Source: Rhodoferax sp.
Lineage (GTDB): Bacteria > Pseudomonadota > Gammaproteobacteria > Burkholderiales > Burkholderiaceae_C
Reading direction: 5' to 3'
Assembly (NCBI RefSeq): GCF_028714215.1
Contig: NZ_JAQTMS010000004.1
Coordinates: 1 to 64,000, forward strand
DNA length: 64,000 nt
The notes under the pieces were generated by a model. That model searched no databases and had not been told where the DNA came from. It saw nothing but the letters and a program-made list of their open reading frames with translations. Every line of letters starts with the position of its first letter. The stretch's first letter is position 1. Positions 58,548-64,000 of this stretch are shown one piece after another. The translations under genes and the position numbers were made by a program.

Positions 58548-58624
58548 TTGTCATTCCGGCCTTGAGCCGGAATCCAGGTGGTTCACAGGTCGTGGTGGAT
58601 CCCGGCTCAGGGCCGGGATGACAA
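58548..58624. repeat. Paired inverted palindromes (REPIN-like) between glcE and glcF
   Basis: TTGTCATTCCGGCC…GGAATCCA (58548–58576) and its inverted partner TGGATCCCGGC…GGGATGACAA (58596–58624), 19 bases apart. Each is itself a small hairpin and the two can pair. They resemble the widespread GTCATTCCCG-type repeats of proteobacteria. Confidence 0.7.
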
Positions 58625-58631
58625 ACTTCCT

Positions 58632-59774
58632 TTAAAAATCGGGGTACATACGCCCGCGGTTGAGGATGCCGGCCGGATCGAACTCGTTCTTCAGCCGCTG
58701 GTGAATCTGGCTCAGCGCCGGCGCCAGGGGGCTGAACCGGGCCACGGACTGGGCCGGCGCGGTTTGCGGCGAGCGGAACAGGGTGGCCGTCCCGCCCACC
58801 TCGGCGGCCGCCTGGCGCAGCGGCGAGCAGGCCTCCACCGGCGCCCACAGCCAGCGCTGGGCGCCGTGCCATTCGATCAGTTGCGGGTAGGGCAGGGGCA
58901 GCGCCGGCGCGGTCTGCGGCAAGGAGAGCCGCCACAGGCCCAGCTCGGGCGCCGGCGCCTTGAAGAAGGGCAGGGTCTGATCGCCGCAGGCCTGCCAGTC
59001 GGGAGCAGCCTGCGCGTTGTCGATTTGAGTAACCTCACCCCCCAGTGCCTGCATATCGGCCAGCATGCGCGGGCCGGCCGCCTGCACCGCGGCGACGGCA
59101 CCCCGCAAGCGCACAAACAGGCAGTCGCAGGGCGGGCTGGCGGTGTCGTCGAACAGCCAGCAACTGGCGTTCAAAGGCAGCGGCTGGCCGCCCCAGCGAT
59201 TCAGCAGATCGAGCGCCTGCTGCTGCTTCAGACCGCGGCACAGCAGGGTCGCCTCGGCCGGCGCACGGGGCAAGACCTTGAGCGAAATCTCGGTCAGCAG
59301 GCCTAGCGTTCCCAGTGCCCCCACCATCAGGCGCGAGACGTCGTAGCCGGCCACGTTCTTGATCACCTGGCCGCCAAACGTCAGCAACTCGGCGCGCCCG
59401 TTGAGCAGGGTCACGCCCAGCACGAAGTCGCGCACGGCACCGGCGCTGGCGCGGGCCGGGCCGCTCAGGCCGGCCGCCACCATGCCGCCGCAGGTGGCGC
59501 CGGCGCCGAAGGCGGGCGGCTCGAACGCCAGTTGCTGGCCTTTCTCGGCCAGCGCGGCTTGCAGTTCCAGCAGCGGCGTGCCGGCGCGCACCGTGACCAC
59601 CAGTTCGGTCGGCTCGTAGCTGACGATGCCGCTCAAGGCGCTGACGTCCAGCACTTCGCCTTGTAGCGACTGGCCGTAAAAGTCTTTCGAGCCGCCACCC
59701 CGAATGCGCAGCGGCGTGCGGTCGGCCAGCGCGGCGCGCAATCGGTCGGTAATCTGGCTCAGTGCTGGGTTCAT
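58632..59774 (-). CDS. glcE: Glycolate oxidase FAD-binding subunit
   Basis: 380 residues with the PCMH-type FAD domain (LRIRGGGSKDFYG, TVRAGTPLLELQAALAEKGQQLAFEPP, GATCGGMVAAGLSGPARASAGAVRDFVLG, GGQVIKNVAGYDVSRLMVGALGTLG) and a FAD-linked oxidase C-terminus ending FDPAGILNRGRMYPDF. GlcE normally joins GlcD and GlcF; glcD is not adjacent. An SMP-30 gene is 15 bases upstream on the same strand. Confidence 0.93.
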   Translation of the reverse strand: MNPALSQITDRLRAALADRTPLRIRGGGSKDFYGQSLQGEVLDVSALSGIVSYEPTELVVTVRAGTPLLELQAALAEKGQQLAFEPPAFGAGATCGGMVAAGLSGPARASAGAVRDFVLGVTLLNGRAELLTFGGQVIKNVAGYDVSRLMVGALGTLGLLTEISLKVLPRAPAEATLLCRGLKQQQALDLLNRWGGQPLPLNASCWLFDDTASPPCDCLFVRLRGAVAAVQAAGPRMLADMQALGGEVTQIDNAQAAPDWQACGDQTLPFFKAPAPELGLWRLSLPQTAPALPLPYPQLIEWHGAQRWLWAPVEACSPLRQAAAEVGGTATLFRSPQTAPAQSVARFSPLAPALSQIHQRLKNEFDPAGILNRGRMYPDF

Positions 59775-59789
59775 GGCGGGCGGGTCTTG

Positions 59790-60767
59790 TCAGTCAACAA
59801 AGAAGTTTACCGGCAAGCCCGGTACCGTCACGCGCATTGAAAAAACACAGCCCGACAGGGGCAGCGCCGCCAGCTCATCGGCGCTGCGCTTTTGCCGCGC
59901 CGTGCTGAGGTACAGGGTCTGCAAGTCCTCGCCGCCAAAGCAGGGCATGGTGGGGCATTGCGCCGGTGTCGCCCATTGCTCCAGCAAGCTGCCGTCGGGC
60001 GCCAATTTGCAGACCCGGCGGCCCTCGTACATGGCCACAAAGTAGTTGCCCTGCCGGTCCACCGCCGCGCCATCGGGGCGTCCACCGTAGCCGCCGGCGC
60101 CGGGCAACTCGCGCCGGTCGAACTGCCAGTCGGCCGGCTTGGGCGCGAACTGGTGAAAGATTCGGTGCGCCGTCATGGCCTTGCTGCGCGGCTCGAAGTC
60201 CCAGGCGTGCACCCGGTGGCTGGAGGTGTCGGCCCAGTACAGGGTGCGCCCGTCCGGACTCCAGGCCAGACCGTTGCCGGTGCTGGCGGGCAAGACGGCC
60301 GGATCGGTCATGCGCTCCAGCACGGGAGTGCCGCCGGCGCGGCAGTCCAGACAGTACAGGGCGGCGTTGCGCTTGACCCGGGTCTCGTCGATGGTGCCGA
60401 TCCAGAAGCGCCCCAGGGCGTCGCATTTGCCGTCGTTGGCGCGCATCTGCGACGGGTCGTAGTCCAGCGTGGCGATGCGCTCCAGCGGCCCCTGCCAGTG
60501 GTGCGCCCGAAAGACGCCGTGGCGCAGCGCCAGCACCCAGCCGCCGCGCGCCGCCGGCGCAATGCAGCCGGGCTCCGACGGCAAGTCCCAGTGCTCCACC
60601 GTGCCCATGTAGACGTTGGCGCGCAGCACTTGCCGGCCCGCAATATCGACCCAGTACAGCATCTGCTCCTGCGGCTGCCAGAACGGCGATTCGCCCAGGC
60701 TGCAGGGCTGGCTGGTAACGCTGTGCCAGGGTGTGATGTCGGATGCGAGTTCGGTGCTGGATGCCAT
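59790..60767 (-). CDS. SMP-30/gluconolactonase family lactonase
   Basis: 325 residues from ATG 60767, where AGGAGA is five bases upstream; ATG 60785 is rejected. Six-bladed propeller motifs: LGESPFWQPQEQMLYWVDIAGRQVLR (metal Glu), RANDGKCDALGRFWIGT (Asn), LPASTGNGLAWSPDGRTLYWADTSSHRV (Asn, Asp) and YGGRPDGAAVDRQGNYFVAMYEG. A metal-dependent sugar-acid lactonase is likely; the exact lactone is not known. It may be co-transcribed with glcE and glcF. Confidence 0.9.
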   Translation of the reverse strand: MASSTELASDITPWHSVTSQPCSLGESPFWQPQEQMLYWVDIAGRQVLRANVYMGTVEHWDLPSEPGCIAPAARGGWVLALRHGVFRAHHWQGPLERIATLDYDPSQMRANDGKCDALGRFWIGTIDETRVKRNAALYCLDCRAGGTPVLERMTDPAVLPASTGNGLAWSPDGRTLYWADTSSHRVHAWDFEPRSKAMTAHRIFHQFAPKPADWQFDRRELPGAGGYGGRPDGAAVDRQGNYFVAMYEGRRVCKLAPDGSLLEQWATPAQCPTMPCFGGEDLQTLYLSTARQKRSADELAALPLSGCVFSMRVTVPGLPVNFFVD

Positions 60768-60821
60768 GATTTCTCCTGGCCGCATTGTGCACTGCCGACG
60801 CCGGCCGGAGCGCCGGCAACC

Positions 60822-61595
60822 CTACATCTGGCGAAACAGATGAACGTAGCTGCGGCTCACCGGCAAACGCTCCTGGCGGCCCTTGAGCTGGATCTCGCCG
60901 GCGTCCCCCGGTCCGTGCGAGAACTGGCCCACCTGGCTCAGGTTGACGATGGCAGCGCGGTGAATCTGCGCGAACTGCTGGGGATCGAGTTGCTCGGCCA
61001 GCTCCCGAATCGTCTTGCGAATCAGGGCTTCGCCGCCGCTCCAGACCACCAGGGTGTATTTGGTGTCGGACTTCAGATAGATCACCTGCTCCACCGGGAT
61101 CAGCCGCACCACGCCGCCGACCGCGGCCTTGATCCATTTCAGACTGGGCCGCGGCTCCAGCCGCTGGCGCAATTGCCCGGCCACGCGCTCCAGCAGCGCG
61201 TCAAGGTCTGGCGCCGCCGGCGGCGTCGGGCGCGCCAGCCGTTCACGCAGGCGCTGCACGGTATCGCGCAGACGCTCTTCCTCTATCGGTTTGACGACGT
61301 AGTCGATGGCCCCTTGCCGAAAGGCCTCGACCGCAAAATTGTCGAAAGCGGTGACGAAAACCAGCGCCGCGCGGCGGCCGATGCAGCGCCCCACTTCGAC
61401 TCCGTTCAGACCCGGCATTTGCACGTCCAGGAAGGCCACTTGCGGTTCAAACTGGTCGAACAATTCAACCGCCTCTGGACCATTGCGGGCTTGCGCCACC
61501 ACCCGCAGCTCGGGCCACAGGCGCGCCAGCAGCGAGATCAGCCGCTCGCGCAGCAGCGGCTCGTCGTCGGCAATCAGGGCGGTGACTGCGCTCAT
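60822..61595 (-). CDS. LytTR-family response regulator (AlgR/LytR-like)
   Basis: 257 residues from ATG 61595. Receiver domain with acidic pair Asp10/Asp11 and phosphorylation Asp57 in AFLDVQMPG, Lys in YVVKPIEEE. LytTR DNA-binding domain about 150–257 (LIPVEQVIYLKSDTKYTLVVW, FAQIHRAAIVNLSQV, RLPVSRSYVHLF). It starts one base after the kinase stop, so the two are co-expressed. Confidence 0.93.
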   Translation of the reverse strand: MSAVTALIADDEPLLRERLISLLARLWPELRVVAQARNGPEAVELFDQFEPQVAFLDVQMPGLNGVEVGRCIGRRAALVFVTAFDNFAVEAFRQGAIDYVVKPIEEERLRDTVQRLRERLARPTPPAAPDLDALLERVAGQLRQRLEPRPSLKWIKAAVGGVVRLIPVEQVIYLKSDTKYTLVVWSGGEALIRKTIRELAEQLDPQQFAQIHRAAIVNLSQVGQFSHGPGDAGEIQLKGRQERLPVSRSYVHLFRQM

Positions 61596-61596
61596 G

Positions 61597-62676
61597 TCAG
61601 GCCGGCGGCGCGACGAAGCGCAGTTCGGCGCGCAAGCCGTGCGGACTTTGTTCGCTGAGGTCAAGCCGGGCGTCCGGTCCGAAGAAGGCCTGCAAGCGAT
61701 GCTGCAAGTTGCTCAGTCCGGTGCCCAGGCCGGCCGTTTCGCTCATCCCGACGCCGGTGTCGGCGACCCAGACCTGGACCGTGTTGTCGGCCAGCCGGCG
61801 GGCGCCGATGTCGATGGCGCCGCCAGCGCAGGCCGGATCGATGCCATGTCGGATCGCGTTCTCCACCAGGGTCAGCAAGGCCATGGGCGGAAAGCGCAGG
61901 CACCGCAATTCGGGCGCCATGTCGATCTGAAACGTCAGCCGGTCGGGCATGCGCATCAGCATCAGTTCCAGGTAGCTGCGCAGCAGCCGCTCCTCGTCGC
62001 CCAGCGTCGCCGTCTCCTGCTGTAGTTGCGGCAGGGCCGCGCGCAGGTAGGCGATCAGGCTGCGAAACACCGGCACCGCCCGCGGCGAGCCGCTTTCCAC
62101 CAACTCCTGCACGTTGGCCAGGGTGTTGAGAAGAAAGTGCGGCTCGATCTGCGCCGTCAGCAGGTGCAGCCGGGCGTCCGCCGCCTGGCGCAGCAAGGTC
62201 TCCCGCTCCAGTGCAAATTGCAGTGCCTGCGCCCTGGCCTGGGCGTCGCGCTCGCGGTACAGCGCACCCAGCGCGAACAAGGTGCCGATGATGGCGGCAT
62301 TGGTGAAGACCATCCAATAGCCGGCCAGCCGTGGACGGGAATGCAGGAAGGCCGAAAAATCGCCGCCCAGCGAGAGCAGCTGAACCGCCAGCGGCGCCAG
62401 CGCCGCACCCAGCCCGATGGCCAGCAACTGCGCCACCCAGGCCGGCAACCAGCGCTGGCGCCAGCTGCCGGCGGCGTTGAAGGCGAACAGCAGCACGACG
62501 CCGACAAAAAGTGTCTCGCCGGCGACCTCAAGGTAGGAGTTGTGGGTCCAGGGCTTCAGCAGCAGCGCCGTCAGCAGGGCCAGGCAGATCACCAGCGCCA
62601 GTTGGCGCGGTCCCGCGGTCAGGCCCGGCAGCCGGCGGCGCCAGGCCGCGGCGTTGGAGTGTGCTTGCAGGCTCAT
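61597..62676 (-). CDS. LytS/AlgZ-like sensor histidine kinase
   Basis: 359 residues from ATG 62676 (MSLQAHSNAAAWRRRLPG); upstream in-frame ATGs add poor sequence. Four or so membrane segments (about 25–140), then the phospho-acceptor block AQIEPHFLLNTLANVQELVE with His180, and an ATPase domain (LLTLVENAIRHGIDP, VADTGVGMS, GTGLSNLQHRLQAFFG). Partner of the LytTR regulator. The signal it senses is unknown. Confidence 0.92.
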   Translation of the reverse strand: MSLQAHSNAAAWRRRLPGLTAGPRQLALVICLALLTALLLKPWTHNSYLEVAGETLFVGVVLLFAFNAAGSWRQRWLPAWVAQLLAIGLGAALAPLAVQLLSLGGDFSAFLHSRPRLAGYWMVFTNAAIIGTLFALGALYRERDAQARAQALQFALERETLLRQAADARLHLLTAQIEPHFLLNTLANVQELVESGSPRAVPVFRSLIAYLRAALPQLQQETATLGDEERLLRSYLELMLMRMPDRLTFQIDMAPELRCLRFPPMALLTLVENAIRHGIDPACAGGAIDIGARRLADNTVQVWVADTGVGMSETAGLGTGLSNLQHRLQAFFGPDARLDLSEQSPHGLRAELRFVAPPA

Positions 62677-62840
62677 GCGGCGAAGATAAGCGCGCGCTGA
62701 TCCGGGGTCAAGACGGAATTGCGATGAAACGCGGTATTTCGGGTTTGGGCGGCGGTTCCGGACGGTGTTGCCACGGCGAAGAGGCATACTTGCAGGCGCG
62801 GCGCTGATTGGCGCATCTTGGATTGGCACAGGTACAGGCG

Positions 62841-64000
62841 ATGAAGATTCGTTGGAAGTGGTGGGTGACAGGGTTGGTCGGCGTGTTGGGCCTCTACACG
62901 CTGGCCGGTTTTGTGTTGCTGCCGCTGCTGGTCAGGCAGCAGTTGCCGGGGCTGGCGCAGACCCAACTGGCGCGCCAGGCCAGCATCGGCCAGCTCAGTT
63001 TCAATCCCTATACCCTGCGCCTGCAAGCACGGGACCTGCGCTTGTCCGAGGCCGATGGCGCGCCGCTGTTGGCGCTTGAGCAACTGGCGCTGCAACTGCA
63101 GTGGCAGTCGCTGCTGCGGCGGGCCTGGTGTTTTACCGAAATCCGCATCATCGCGCCCAGCGCCAGCCTGACCGTCGCGCCGGACGGCAGCTTCAATCTG
63201 GCTCAACTGCTGGCCACGCTGCAGCGTGGTCCCCCAGACTCCGCCACTGACAAGCGTCTGCCGCGCCTGAGCGTCGGGCAACTGCTGCTGGAAGGCGGCA
63301 AGCTGGCGCTCAGCGATCGCCGCGCCGGCTACGCGGAAAGCTGGCTGCCGATCAACTTCACCCTGAACAATTTCAGCACCCTGGCGGGCCAGAACAACAG
63401 CTACACCTTCAGTGCCACCTCGGCGCGCGGCGCCAGCCTTCGCGCCAGCGGCGAACTGTCGCTGGCTCCGCTGGGCGGCAGCGGCCAGCTGACGCTGGAA
63501 AACGCCTCCCTGCCGGAGCTGGCGGTCTATCTCAAGTCGTATACCCGCGCCACGCTGGCCGCCGGCAAACTCGCCGCCACCCTGCCTTACCGCTTCTCCC
63601 TGGCCGACGGCAAATTGGAGGCCCGTCTGGCCGGTGCCAAGCTGGCGCTGCGCGACTTGGCGCTGGCGCACGAGGGCAACCGCGATTCCTTCGCCACCTT
63701 GACGCGGCTGGAGCTCAGCGGCATAGCCGCCGATCTGGCGCGCCGCGAGGCGACGCTGGGCGAAGTGCGGGCTCAGGGCGGCCGGCTGGCGCTCCGGCGC
63801 AATGCCAAGGGCGAACTCGATCTGGCCGGTCTCATGAAGGCGGCGCTGGCGCCGGCCGCGGTGGCGGTCCAGCCGGTGCCGGTCAACAACTGGAAGCTGG
63901 CCGTCAAGCAACTGGTTTTCGATCAGCTGGCGGTCAGCGCGCTCGATGAAAGCGTCAGCCCGGCGCTCAGGGTGAATGCGGACAAAGTGCAATTGCGTCT
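62841..64000 (+). CDS. AsmA/DUF748-type envelope protein, 3' end outside window
   Basis: 386 residues seen, frame open to the window edge. One N-terminal membrane helix (WWVTGLVGVLGLYTLAGFVLL), then LPLLVRQQLPGLAQTQLARQASIGQLSFNPYTLRLQARDLRLSEADGAPLLAL, the characteristic opening of DUF748 (AsmA-like) proteins, followed by long beta-rich repeats facing the periplasm. Relatives are thought to move or organise lipids between membranes. It is divergent from the LytS-like kinase. A minus-strand frame across this region is a shadow. Confidence 0.85.
   Translation, partial: MKIRWKWWVTGLVGVLGLYTLAGFVLLPLLVRQQLPGLAQTQLARQASIGQLSFNPYTLRLQARDLRLSEADGAPLLALEQLALQLQWQSLLRRAWCFTEIRIIAPSASLTVAPDGSFNLAQLLATLQRGPPDSATDKRLPRLSVGQLLLEGGKLALSDRRAGYAESWLPINFTLNNFSTLAGQNNSYTFSATSARGASLRASGELSLAPLGGSGQLTLENASLPELAVYLKSYTRATLAAGKLAATLPYRFSLADGKLEARLAGAKLALRDLALAHEGNRDSFATLTRLELSGIAADLARREATLGEVRAQGGRLALRRNAKGELDLAGLMKAALAPAAVAVQPVPVNNWKLAVKQLVFDQLAVSALDESVSPALRVNADKVQLR

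Noticed and set aside
62673..63992. 439-codon minus-strand frame, Gln/Arg-rich
   Set aside because: Antisense shadow of the AsmA/DUF748-type gene, whose plus frame has a signal helix and family motifs.

Overview
The window is a piece of a betaproteobacterial chromosome, most like Comamonadaceae (Rhodoferax/Polaromonas type). This rests on codon use (high GC), the recG–oxyR–ubiA neighbourhood, OxyR with Cys199/Cys208, the ubiquinone genes ubiA and ubiC, and ribosomal, QueA and AtpD proteins of betaproteobacterial character. No phage, plasmid, CRISPR array or rRNA operon is visible. Both ends cut a gene: atpD lacks its 5' part and the AsmA/DUF748-type gene at the right edge lacks its 3' part.

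Layout. 1–1.4 kb: end of the ATP synthase operon (atpD, atpC). 1.4–3.5 kb: LemA and two TPM-domain proteins in one minus-strand operon. 3.7–5.7 kb: a conserved hypothetical protein, a membrane-anchored cytochrome c5, tRNA-Arg(CCG) and a CBS-domain protein behind an FNR-like box. 5.7–12.5 kb: housekeeping genes queA, recG, a zinc-ribbon protein, oxyR, ubiA, a small basic exported protein and proC.

12.6–27.3 kb is a glycerol / glycerol-3-phosphate / phosphate island. It holds divergent glpK and glpD, a Pit phosphate transporter with its DUF47 partner, an ABC importer of the Fe3+/phosphonate type (binding protein, ATPase, fused double permease), a second FGGY kinase whose glycerol pocket is altered, and ugpBAEC. 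Two near-identical TTGATTxTTCTCAA dyads sit here, each 21 bp from a -10-like hexamer. One lies in the centre of a divergent promoter and has a TAGAGT hexamer at the same distance on both strands. This is the best regulatory lead in the window.

27.5–36.7 kb: spc and alpha ribosomal operons beginning at rplN (no S10-operon genes precede it), with secY, infA, rpmJ, rpoA, rplQ, then initiator tRNA and a strong terminator. 36.9–49.9 kb: ubiC, a nitronate monooxygenase, a YdcH-like protein, a CDF metal exporter preceded by an unlisted 54-residue membrane peptide gene, panE translationally coupled to two different P-type ATPases, alr, lplT and an EamA transporter.

50–56.2 kb is an accessory-looking stretch: a lipoprotein with two c-type haem motifs joined by a Thr-Pro tract, DUF6502- and DUF5666-type genes, a small lipoprotein, two lower-GC membrane-protein genes, and three copies of a long hairpin-forming repeat. 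56.2–64 kb: aroG, glcF and glcE without glcD beside them, an SMP-30 lactonase, a LytS/LytTR two-component pair and the truncated AsmA-like gene. Functions come from recognised motifs read by eye. No database search was run, so family names for poorly known proteins and all regulatory sites are hypotheses.
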